A DNA stretch of 12,037 bases from an uncultured Lachnospiraceae bacterium. GTDB lineage: Bacteria > Bacillota_A > Clostridia > Lachnospirales > Lachnospiraceae. The stretch spans positions 1-12,037 of the forward strand of contig CAJUFW010000104.1 in NCBI GenBank assembly GCA_910585655.1, given 5' to 3'. The position numbers were made by a program, and so were the translations under genes. Of this stretch, positions 7,050-12,037 are shown in pieces (position 1 is the stretch's first letter; each line of letters starts with the position of its first letter). Below the pieces are notes generated by a model. It was given only the letters and a program-made list of their open reading frames with translations, was not told the DNA's origin and did no database searches.

Positions 7050-8790
7050 GGGATTCTGCCTCCTTTGGATATTGGGAATAATAAATTTCCTGGTAAACTT
7101 CGCAGCCAGCCAGCAGTTCATCGTGTGTACCGATGCCTGCCACCTGCCCGTCGTCTAACACGATAATCTGATCGGCATGACGAATTGAGGAAGTACGCTG
7201 CGAAACGACAAAGACGGTGATTTCCGGGCTCATGTCCCGAATCGCCTGGCGCAGCTTGGCGTCGGTTGCATAATCAAGAGCAGAAGCGCTGTCGTCTAAA
7301 ATAAGGATACGCGGCTTACGGATAAAGGCTCTGGCAATCGTCAGACGTTGCTTCTGACCACCGGAGAAGTTTCGACCGTTTTGCTCGACTACTGCGTTTA
7401 GCCCTCCGGATTTGGAAGAGACAAAATCACTGGCTTGCGCAAAGGAAAGCGCTTCCTTCATTTCTTCCGGAGTAGCGTCCTGTTTGCCGAAACGGAGGTT
7501 GTCCGCGATGGTTCCTTTAAAGAGAACGGCTCTTTGCGGTACGACTCCGATTTGATCTCTTAATTCTTCTGCAGTGTAAGATTGGATATCCTGACCGAAT
7601 ATCCGGATACTGCCGTTGGTAGCGTCGTAAAAGCGGGGAATCAGGTTGACCAGAGAAGTTTTGCCGGAACCTGTGCCGCCGATGATACCGATTGTCTCTC
7701 CCTTATGGGCTGTAAAATGGATATCCGACAAGGATTCTGCTTTCGCATCCTTATAAGTAAAGGAAACATGGTCAAAAACAACGGCAGGCATATCTTCGGA
7801 GCCAGATGCAGTGGAGGAAGCATGCTTCCCTTCTGGAAACTGCATACTAGAGGTAACGTCAAATACCGCCTGAATACGGTTTCCACAGGCAACTGCCTTG
7901 GTAATCGTAATGATCAGATTTGCCAGCTTGACCAGTTCCACTAAAATCTGAGACATGTAGTTGATTAAGGCGACTACGGCGCCTTGCGTTAAAATACCAT
8001 CTTCGACTTGCCAGGCGCCAGTCCAGATGACGGCAAGGATACCGGCATTGATAATAATGTAGGTAATCGGGTTAAGCAGAGCGGAAATACGACCGACAAA
8101 AAGCTGAATACTGGTCAATGCGCTATTGGCGTCTGCGAAACGGGCTGTTTCCTCTTCTTCCTTATGGAATGCGCGGATTACCCGGACTCCGGTGAGATTT
8201 TCTCTGGTGGTCAGCGTCACCTGGTCCAAGCGGTTTTGTACTTTTTTATAAAGCGGGATAGTGATTAACATAATCCCAAATACAACAATAGAAAGCAGCG
8301 GAATGACAACAACAAAAGGAACTGCCGCTTTCACATCGATGGTAAAAGCCATGACCATAGCGCCGAATACCACAAACGGGGAACGGAGGAGCAGACGTAG
8401 CGCCAAGTTAAGACCGGACTGCACCTGGTTTAAATCGCTCGTCATACGAGTGATCAGCGTTGAGGTTCCCAGAGTGTCGATTTCCGAGTAGGATAGATGC
8501 TCAATGTGGGAAAACAAATCCCGTCTGACGGAAGTCGTAAAGCCGACCGACGCCCTGGCGGCAAAATATTGCGCAGTCAGGGAACATGCCAGACCGATCA
8601 CGCCTAGCAGAACCATAATTCCGCACATCTGCAAAATATGGGGGGTGTCTTGATTTTTGATACCGACGTCGATGACCTGCGCCATCACAAGTGGTACAAG
8701 CAGCTCGAAGGTAGCTTCCAGAAGCTTAAACAGAGGACCTAGGATGCTTTCCTTTTTATAATAGCGCAGGTAATGAAATAATTTGCCCAT
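7042..8790 (-). CDS. ABC exporter subunit A of a heterodimer (degenerate ATP site)
   Basis: A 582-residue fused permease-ATPase: six-helix membrane domain (residues about 15-330), Walker A GGTGSGKT (371-378), Q-loop in VVPQRAVLFKGTI, normal signature FSGGQ (475-479), Walker B LILDDSAS in which Asp500 replaces the catalytic Glu, and Gln531 in VSQR where the switch His should be. These two changes mark the non-hydrolysing site in heterodimeric exporters. Its normal signature serves the consensus site formed with the Walker motifs of subunit B. ATG 8790 has AAGGAG (complement of 8800-8805) 9 bases upstream. It is transcribed first, from a strong promoter at 8833-8861, and ends inside the start of the partner gene. 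Both proteins act together in the cytoplasmic membrane. Confidence 0.93.
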   Translation of the reverse strand: MGKLFHYLRYYKKESILGPLFKLLEATFELLVPLVMAQVIDVGIKNQDTPHILQMCGIMVLLGVIGLACSLTAQYFAARASVGFTTSVRRDLFSHIEHLSYSEIDTLGTSTLITRMTSDLNQVQSGLNLALRLLLRSPFVVFGAMVMAFTIDVKAAVPFVVVIPLLSIVVFGIMLITIPLYKKVQNRLDQVTLTTRENLTGVRVIRAFHKEEEETARFADANSALTSIQLFVGRISALLNPITYIIINAGILAVIWTGAWQVEDGILTQGAVVALINYMSQILVELVKLANLIITITKAVACGNRIQAVFDVTSSMQFPEGKHASSTASGSEDMPAVVFDHVSFTYKDAKAESLSDIHFTAHKGETIGIIGGTGSGKTSLVNLIPRFYDATNGSIRIFGQDIQSYTAEELRDQIGVVPQRAVLFKGTIADNLRFGKQDATPEEMKEALSFAQASDFVSSKSGGLNAVVEQNGRNFSGGQKQRLTIARAFIRKPRILILDDSASALDYATDAKLRQAIRDMSPEITVFVVSQRTSSIRHADQIIVLDDGQVAGIGTHDELLAGCEVYQEIYYSQYPKEAESHG

Positions 8791-8832
8791 TTGTATTCTC
8801 TCCTTGCTAATATTCTTACGGACACTTACCAG

Positions 8833-8861
8833 ATTATATCATTTGTGTTAGGGAATGACAA
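8833..8861 (-). promoter_or_regulatory. Strong extended -10 promoter of the heterodimeric ABC operon
   Basis: Reading the minus strand, TTGTCA (complement of 8856-8861) and TATAAT (complement of 8833-8838) are 17 bases apart, and TGA directly before the -10 box makes an extended -10. Transcription should begin near 8826, giving a leader of about 36 bases before ATG 8790. Confidence 0.8.
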
Positions 8862-8869
8862 TATAGAAT

Positions 8870-8905
8870 TACAGAATTGATGACTTCTTATTATAAAATT
8901 CTGTA
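8870..8905. repeat. 9-bp-arm inverted repeat in the divergent intergenic region
   Basis: TACAGAATT (8870-8878) and AATTCTGTA (8897-8905) are exact reverse complements 18 bases apart. The dyad lies just upstream of the ABC promoter's -35 box on the minus strand and upstream of the lipoprotein promoter on the + strand, a suitable place for a regulator of one or both units. No regulator gene lies next to it. Confidence 0.5.
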
Positions 8906-8943
8906 TAAAAAATAAGACATAGGAAAATTTGTTAAATTATGAC

Positions 8944-8972
8944 TTGTATCTTAGCCGCTTTTGTGATATGCT
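8944..8972 (+). promoter_or_regulatory. Probable extended -10 promoter of the DUF1266 lipoprotein gene
   Basis: TTGTAT (8944-8949) and TATGCT (8967-8972) are 17 bases apart, and TG at 8964-8965 supplies an extended -10 element that would compensate for the weak -35. The predicted start near 8979 coincides with the first base of the folded leader. Confidence 0.5.
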
Positions 8973-8978
8973 AAGAAC

Positions 8979-9039
8979 TGGTGTGCGGTGAAAACCAACT
9001 GTAAGGGGTCTATCAGACCTTGGTTTGGCTAAAACACCA
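8979..9039 (+). ncRNA. Folded 5' leader RNA of unknown class ahead of the DUF1266 gene
   Basis: Three nested helices can be drawn: TGGTGT (8979-8984) with ACACCA (9034-9039); AAACCAA (8992-8998) with TTGGTTT (9020-9026); and GGTCT (9007-9011) with AGACC (9015-9019) closed by a three-base loop. The inner two can stack directly, leaving an 8-base bulge on the 5' side, and 7-base strands face each other between the outer two. The fold starts at the predicted transcription start and ends 25 bases before the ribosome binding site. I compared it from memory with common riboswitch consensus sequences and recognised none. No terminator is attached, so any control would act on translation or stability. 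Confidence 0.45.
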
Positions 9040-9080
9040 AAGAAACCGGATAAAAAGGACATGTAAGGAGGATGAGTTAC

Positions 9081-10325
9081 GTGAAACAAAGTAACACAAA
9101 AGGGAGCAGGCGTGGATTCTGGACACTTTGTCTGGTCATGCTGTTGACAGCAGCTATGTTTTTACAGGGCTGTAGCAGCTCCTCAAAGACAACCGAGGAT
9201 TGGCTTAAAGACATGAAGGAATTTGCTATTCCAAATGGAGCGGCATCTATGTATTTTGACAAGGACTGGATAACAAATGACATGCAGTTAGATACCTTCC
9301 TCGCAGTAGGAAGAGCTGACGGTAGCGAGGCAGCGTTTTTGCTGCAATTTCCAAAGAACGGGACGATTCCTATGGAAAATATGGACGCCCTGAAAGAGTT
9401 TATTAAAACGGCGTATAGCCCGACAAATACAGAAGAAGTAGACGGAATCGAGGTTCCGGGAATGACCAACACAGAAGTAATCTCTGCTGATATCTCTTCC
9501 GGCGGACAGGATGCGAAGGCATATATTGTCTATGGTGAGACAGAATATGCGTATTATTCTCTGGGTTATGTAGCAAGTAAACTAAACGATAGAATCAAAG
9601 GTTCCTTTGCTGCTTCCTGCAGTAAGTTTACAGAGGTAGTACCGGAGGAAGAAGATCGGACTACCGTAGAGATGACAGATACTATCCGTTGGTTTAATGC
9701 GTCTTATGCTGTTTTAATGAAAATCAACGGACAGGATTATAACCGCTTTGCCGGTTCTGCTGCCAATGACGATGCCAAGACCTTATGGCAGAATTCTCTA
9801 AACCAGAACTGGGGCGTAACCGATCGTGCATCTGCAGACGAGACTATCAATACATTGCTCTCTGAAGGACAGCGCAGCGGCTTTGCAGAGAACGGAGAGT
9901 ATCTGCAGCAGTGCGGTTTAGGCGACGTAGCAGAGGACGAGCGTGTGAACTTCGTTGTAGAAAACTTCGGTGTCAGCGAGGATGAGGCAAAGGGCTACGT
10001 GGACATCTATACGATGTATGAGCAGTATGGCGCTAATGCAATTGATGGATGGGACTATTGCCGGGCAATGAGCCTGATGAGCATGTATTATCTGGCAGAT
10101 TACTATACAGAGCAGGAAGCGTTGGACAAGTCCTTAGAGATCGCTCAGACCATTCAGGGAGCGTTTGGTTCTTGGGATGAGATGATGGACAGCTATCTGC
10201 GTGGTTATGAATACTGGGCAGAAGAGAGCAGCGACGAACGCCGCGGTATCTATGAGGAGATTAAGGCTGCTTCCGACAGCCCATACCAGTTGGATTTCCA
10301 GATGAGCCTGGAAAAGACCTGGTAA
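9081..10325 (+). CDS. Lipoprotein with C-terminal DUF1266 domain
   Basis: The product (414 residues from GTG 9081) begins with a basic stretch, a hydrophobic segment and the lipobox LQGC, with Cys31 as the predicted lipidated residue; a low-complexity SSSSK linker follows. The middle region has no motif I recognise. The C-terminal half (residues about 200-395) has the DUF1266 pattern, with GWDYCRAMSLMSMYYLADYYTEQEAL near 323 and a Trp/Tyr-rich SWDEMMDSYLRGYEYW close to the end. DUF1266 has no established biochemical function. An in-frame ATG at 9072 touches the ribosome binding site AAGGAGG (9065-9071) with no spacing, whereas GTG 9081 has 9 bases, so GTG is preferred. It should be anchored on the outer face of the cytoplasmic membrane. 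The gene is preceded by a folded leader and followed by a terminator and a remnant of a related gene. Confidence 0.85.
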   Translation: MKQSNTKGSRRGFWTLCLVMLLTAAMFLQGCSSSSKTTEDWLKDMKEFAIPNGAASMYFDKDWITNDMQLDTFLAVGRADGSEAAFLLQFPKNGTIPMENMDALKEFIKTAYSPTNTEEVDGIEVPGMTNTEVISADISSGGQDAKAYIVYGETEYAYYSLGYVASKLNDRIKGSFAASCSKFTEVVPEEEDRTTVEMTDTIRWFNASYAVLMKINGQDYNRFAGSAANDDAKTLWQNSLNQNWGVTDRASADETINTLLSEGQRSGFAENGEYLQQCGLGDVAEDERVNFVVENFGVSEDEAKGYVDIYTMYEQYGANAIDGWDYCRAMSLMSMYYLADYYTEQEALDKSLEIAQTIQGAFGSWDEMMDSYLRGYEYWAEESSDERRGIYEEIKAASDSPYQLDFQMSLEKTW

Positions 10326-10339
10326 AAAGAACAACAGAA

Positions 10340-10377
10340 AAAAGCGGCAGTTCAGATGAGTCTGGATTGCTGCTTTT
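10340..10377 (+). terminator. Intrinsic terminator of the DUF1266 lipoprotein gene
   Basis: The arms at 10340-10356 and 10361-10377 pair over 17 positions, including three G-T wobbles, around a TGAG loop. The 3' arm ends in CTGCTTTT. It begins 14 bases after the lipoprotein stop codon. Confidence 0.75.
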
Positions 10378-10385
10378 CGTATCAT

Positions 10386-10511
10386 TGGGACAGCTATCTG
10401 CGCGGCTATGAATATTGGGCGGAGGAAAGCAGCGACGAACGCCGCAGAATTTTCAAGGAGCTAAAGGCTGCCGGAAATAGAACGAACATCAAAAAAGCAG
10501 TTGACAAATAG
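10386..10511 (+). pseudogene. 3' remnant of a second DUF1266 gene
   Basis: The frame 10386-10511 reads WDSYLRGYEYWAEESSDERR and then RIFKELKAAGNRTNIKKAVDK before a TAG stop. The first part repeats the C-terminus of the intact lipoprotein (10188-10243): 19 consecutive residues (DSYLRGY...SDERR) are identical, while the DNA differs at several third codon positions. Everything upstream of this tail is missing, and the piece follows directly on the terminator of the intact gene without a ribosome binding site; the in-frame ATG at 10356 lies inside the terminator hairpin. It is best read as what remains of a tandem paralog after deletion. Its last codons supply the -35 box of the rplJ promoter. 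Confidence 0.8.
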
Positions 10512-10529
10512 GGAAATCTATGGTATAAA
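10501..10529 (+). promoter_or_regulatory. Promoter of the rplJ-rplL operon
   Basis: TTGACA (10501-10506) and TATAAA (10524-10529) are 17 bases apart, with TG at 10521-10522 as an extended -10 element. The predicted start is near 10536, just before the L10 leader. The -35 box is within the last codons of the DUF1266 remnant. Confidence 0.85.
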
Positions 10530-10537
10530 TAACTTCG

Positions 10538-10670
10538 TTGTGCGGCATAGCAGTTACGTTATGCCACAGGACATTGCCGAAGACAGCAGGTACACAGAGC
10601 GTGTGTAAGAAAGAAGCGAACGAACCGATAAGAGAGGAACGGGAGCGGAAGACGCCTGCCGAGGATTGTA
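10538..10670 (+). promoter_or_regulatory. Ribosomal protein L10 leader RNA
   Basis: The leader has the conserved L10-binding core: GCCGAAGACAGCAGG (10576-10590) and CCTGCCGAGG (10655-10664), whose GCAGG and CCTGC segments pair. A side hairpin, TACACA (10591-10596) with TGTGTA (10602-10607), and a 5' hairpin, GGCATA (10544-10549) with TATGCC (10560-10565), complete it. In Bacillus subtilis the L10(L12)4 complex binds this leader and represses the operon by transcription attenuation. CACAGG at 10565-10570 is complementary to CCTGTG (10690-10695) in the terminator's 5' arm, so it may form the competing antiterminator; that pairing is my inference. Confidence 0.85.
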
Positions 10671-10685
10671 TAGCATGTATGATAC

Positions 10686-10718
10686 AGCCCCTGTGTCTTT
10701 GGATACAGGGCTTTTTTT
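10686..10718 (+). terminator. Attenuator terminator of the rplJ leader
   Basis: AGCCCCTGTGTC (10686-10697) pairs with GATACAGGGCT (10702-10712) with one bulged C and one G-T wobble, followed by seven T residues at 10712-10718. Placed directly after the L10 leader, it is the switch by which excess L10-L12 would stop transcription before rplJ. Confidence 0.88.
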
Positions 10719-10762
10719 GTATAATAGGAAAGTTCTTTGAACTTCCCTATTATACAAAAAGC
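10710..10762. repeat. Long inverted repeat directly after the attenuator
   Basis: TGTATAATAGGAAAGTTC (10718-10735) and GAACTTCCCTATTATACA (10739-10756) pair with one mismatch around a TTT loop, and flanking GCTTTTTTT/AAAAAGC bases extend the stem to about 24 pairs with a two-T bulge. The repeat takes in the attenuator's own T-run. It forms the left part of repeat copy 1. Confidence 0.8.
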
Positions 10763-10853
10763 TCTCCGGGGGATGCGCACTCGCGCGCATGGAAGATGTT
10801 GCCGTTCGGCAACCGCGCTCGGCGCGAGAATTCCACTTTGTGGAATTCTTTTT
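10761..10853 (+). repeat. Hairpin-rich repeat element, copy 1, between L10 leader and rplJ
   Basis: Positions 10761-10816 match 11980-12037 at about 51 of 58 aligned columns by eye (five substitutions and a 2-base gap). Within it are the hairpins ATGCGC/GCGCAT (10773-10790), GTTGCC/GGCAAC (10798-10813, loop GTTC) and CGCGC/GCGCG (10814-10826). An alternative longer stem, CTCGCGC (10780-10786) with GCGCGAG (10822-10828), would enclose the middle hairpin. The element ends with GAATTCCAC/GTGGAATTC (10828-10848) and five T residues. Together with the inverted repeat at 10718-10756 it looks like a non-coding dispersed element inserted in the rplJ leader. Confidence 0.75.
10828..10853 (+). terminator. 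Terminator-like hairpin inside the repeat, upstream of rplJ
   Basis: A perfect 9-bp stem, GAATTCCAC with GTGGAATTC around a TTT loop, is followed by TTTTT at 10849-10853. It looks like an AT-leaning intrinsic terminator, only 54 bases before the rplJ ribosome binding site. Since rplJ must be expressed, it is presumably leaky, antiterminated, or a processing or stability element. Confidence 0.5.
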
Positions 10854-10921
10854 CATATGATAGAGCATGAATACGTTTTGGCACGTCTTTGGTAGGAAAA
10901 TAATAGAAGGAGGGAACCGTC

Positions 10922-11413
10922 ATGGCAAAAGTAGAGATCAAGCAGCCGATTGTGGACGAGATCAAAGGGCATGTAGAAAAGGCACAGTCTGCTGTACTGG
11001 TAGATTATCGCGGATTGACCGTAGAGGAAGATACCAAGCTACGTAAGGCTTTAAGAGAGGCTGGCGTTGTATACAAAGTATACAAGAACACGTTACTCAA
11101 AAGAGCGTTTGAGGAAAGTGATTACGCACAGCTTGATGCACATTTGGAAGGACCTACTGCAGTAGCATTCGGTATTGACGATGCGACAGCTCCGGCGAGA
11201 GTGATCAGCGAATTTGCAAAGACAGCTCCGGCGCTTGAGATTAAAGCAGGCGTTGTAGAGGGAACTTACTATGATGCAGCCGGCATGAAGGTAATCGCAG
11301 ATATCCCGTCAAGAGAAGTGCTTCTTTCCAAGCTTTTGGGAAGCTTGCAGTCTCCGATTACAAATCTTGCGCGTGTCTTAAAGCAGATTGCCGAAAAGGG
11401 CGAAGCTGCGTAA
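10922..11413 (+). CDS. rplJ: 50S ribosomal protein L10
   Basis: The 163-residue product matches bacterial L10 in length and order: N-terminal rRNA-binding domain with AQSAVLVDYRGLTVEED (21-37) and the basic VYKVYKNTLLKRA segment, GPTAVAFGIDDATAPARVI in the middle, and the C-terminal helix (LLGSLQSPITNLARVLKQIAEKG) that carries the L7/L12 dimers. It forms the base of the ribosomal stalk, recruiting translation factors. AAGGAGG at 10907-10913 stands 8 bases before ATG 10922. Expression is probably autoregulated through the L10 leader and attenuator upstream. Unusually, a repeat element lies between that leader and the gene. Confidence 0.97.
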   Translation: MAKVEIKQPIVDEIKGHVEKAQSAVLVDYRGLTVEEDTKLRKALREAGVVYKVYKNTLLKRAFEESDYAQLDAHLEGPTAVAFGIDDATAPARVISEFAKTAPALEIKAGVVEGTYYDAAGMKVIADIPSREVLLSKLLGSLQSPITNLARVLKQIAEKGEAA

Positions 11414-11421
11414 ACTTCTTT

Positions 11422-11489
11422 CCGGAATTGCCGGGAAGAGAGCGGCATAGTGCCGCGACGGCGAGCCAGGCATTATCAGCCGGCTGCCG
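11422..11489 (+). other. Structured rplJ-rplL intergenic RNA (three hairpins)
   Basis: CCGG-centred arms (CTTTCCGG against CCGGGAAG, around 11418-11438), GCGGCA/TGCCGC (11442-11456, loop TAG) and CGGCGAGCC/GGCTGCCG (11459-11489, one bulge) follow one another in the 112-base gap. No T-run follows any of them. Such structures between rplJ and rplL could protect or allow processing of the rplL message, which must be translated about four times more than rplJ. Confidence 0.55.
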
Positions 11490-11525
11490 AAGGAAAAAAT
11501 ATTGTAATATATGGAGGTAGAACAA

Positions 11526-11891
11526 ATGACTACTCAGGAATTTATTGAACAGATCAAGGGTATGACCGTATTAGAGTTAAACGAGCTGGTAAAGGCTTGT
11601 GAGGAAGAGTTTGGCGTATCTGCTGCAGCAGGCGTAGTAGTAGCAGGTCCGGCTGCAAGCGGCGCAGCAGCAGAAGAGAAGACTGAGTTCGACGTAGAGC
11701 TGACAGAGGCAGGTGCGAACAAGGTTAAGGTTATCAAGGTAGTACGTGAGATCACCGGTCTTGGCTTAAAGGAAGCAAAGGATACCGTTGACGGCGCTCC
11801 AAAGGTAATTAAAGAAGGCGCTTCTAAGGAAGAGGCTGAAGAGATCAAGACTAAACTGGAGGCTGAAGGCGCTAAGGTTACATTAAAGTAA
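11526..11891 (+). CDS. rplL: 50S ribosomal protein L7/L12
   Basis: The 121-residue acidic protein has the usual L7/L12 layout: N-terminal dimerisation helices (MTTQEFIEQIKGMTVLELNEL), an Ala/Gly/Val-rich hinge near residues 33-52, and the C-terminal factor-binding domain, with KVKVIKVVREITGLGLKEAK and the ending GAKVTLK. It is the multicopy stalk protein that stimulates GTPase activity of elongation factors and binds L10. An in-frame ATG at 11511 overlaps the ribosome binding site GGAGG (11513-11517), so ATG 11526, 8 bases later, is the start. A terminator follows 39 bases after the stop. Confidence 0.98.
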   Translation: MTTQEFIEQIKGMTVLELNELVKACEEEFGVSAAAGVVVAGPAASGAAAEEKTEFDVELTEAGANKVKVIKVVREITGLGLKEAKDTVDGAPKVIKEGASKEEAEEIKTKLEAEGAKVTLK

Positions 11892-11930
11892 GATAGCGAC
11901 AAAGGCAGGCCAAGGCGTTCTTGGATGGAA

Positions 11931-11966
11931 AGGGGATTGCATGCTTGCATGTGATCCCTCTTTTTT
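11931..11966 (+). terminator. Intrinsic terminator after rplL
   Basis: AGGGGATTGCATGC (11931-11944) pairs with GCATGTGATCCCT (11947-11959) with a bulged G and two wobbles, followed by CTTTTTT. It should end the rplJL transcript and separate it from whatever follows the window. Confidence 0.85.
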
Positions 11967-12037
11967 ATAGGATAGGAAAGTTCTCCGGGCGGGATGCACA
12001 CTCGCGCGAATGGAAGATGTTGCCGTAAGGCAACCGC
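11966..12037 (+). repeat. Hairpin-rich repeat element, copy 2 (truncated by the window end)
   Basis: Starting right after the rplL terminator, TATAGGATAGGAAAGTTCT is followed by the same core as in copy 1 (11980-12037). The GTTGCC/GGCAAC hairpin is kept, but its loop is GTAA, a GNRA tetraloop, in place of GTTC. The ATGCGC/GCGCAT hairpin is lost through two changes, while CTCGCGCG, the 5' half of the alternative stem, is intact. The window ends inside the element. Confidence 0.75.

Noticed and set aside
7050..7121. Upstream 24-codon extension of ABC subunit B
   Set aside because: It overlaps the partner gene by 80 bases and has no ribosome binding site, while ATG 7049 has AAGGAGG at 9 bases.
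8979..9039. Leader RNA as c-di-GMP, THF, guanidine, glycine or preQ1 riboswitch
   Set aside because: I tried to match the conserved cores of these classes from memory and none fitted; reported only as an unclassified fold.
10356..10511. Short ORF starting at ATG 10356 as a functional small protein
   Set aside because: The ATG is in the loop-proximal part of a terminator hairpin and has no ribosome binding site; the frame is better explained as a gene remnant.
10710..10853. CRISPR-like or transposase-bearing insertion sequence
   Set aside because: There are no regularly spaced repeats and no transposase reading frame; the hairpins differ from each other in sequence.
10538..10870. 110-codon open frame between the DUF1266 remnant and rplJ
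   Set aside because: It runs through the L10 leader, the attenuator T-run and the repeat hairpins; its composition is not protein-like and no ribosome binding site precedes it.

Overview
The window looks like a chromosomal segment of a low-to-moderate GC Firmicute, most likely a clostridial (Lachnospiraceae-like) bacterium. The grounds are strong AAGGAGG-type ribosome binding sites, consensus sigma-A promoters, a Firmicutes-type L10 leader with a transcription attenuator ahead of rplJ-rplL, a DUF1266 lipoprotein and a BmrCD/TM287-288-type heterodimeric ABC exporter. The lineage is inferred; no rRNA is present.

Layout, left to right. (1) Positions 1-2382: the tail of an unidentified gene, a small MerR/excisionase-type DNA-binding protein, and a fused permease-ATPase ABC half-transporter whose true start is probably 718. 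(2) Positions 2379-4191: a compact arsenic/metalloid-type operon of ArsR repressor, TPFCSCS-motif permease (ArsP/DUF318 family) and small thioredoxin-fold protein. It is driven by a perfect TTGACA-N17-TATAAT promoter whose -35 box overlaps the stop codon of the ABC gene, with a 16-bp palindrome at the start point. (3) Positions 4192-5154: an HSL-type alpha/beta hydrolase with a nested inverted repeat in its leader. (4) Positions 5183-5236: a long hairpin between convergent genes. (5) Positions 5289-8790, minus strand: two overlapping ABC exporter genes forming a heterodimer with one degenerate ATP site. (6) Positions 8791-9080: a divergent control region with an extended -10 promoter on each strand, a 9-bp-arm inverted repeat and a folded leader RNA. 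(7) Positions 9081-10511: a DUF1266 lipoprotein gene, its terminator, and the 3' remnant of a second DUF1266 gene. (8) Positions 10501-12037: the rplJ-rplL operon with promoter, L10 leader, attenuator, structured intergenic region and terminator. A hairpin-rich repeat lies between the L10 leader and rplJ, and a second copy begins right after the rplL terminator and runs off the window.

How the parts work together: the left half is accessory, regulated efflux (MerR/ABC, ArsR/permease/thioredoxin, heterodimeric exporter); the right end is the conserved ribosomal stalk operon. The most unusual parts are the repeat copies flanking rplJL, the DUF1266 gene remnant whose last codons hold the -35 box of the rplJ promoter, and the unrecognised folded leader ahead of the DUF1266 lipoprotein gene. 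No rRNA, tRNA, CRISPR array, transposase or phage gene was seen.
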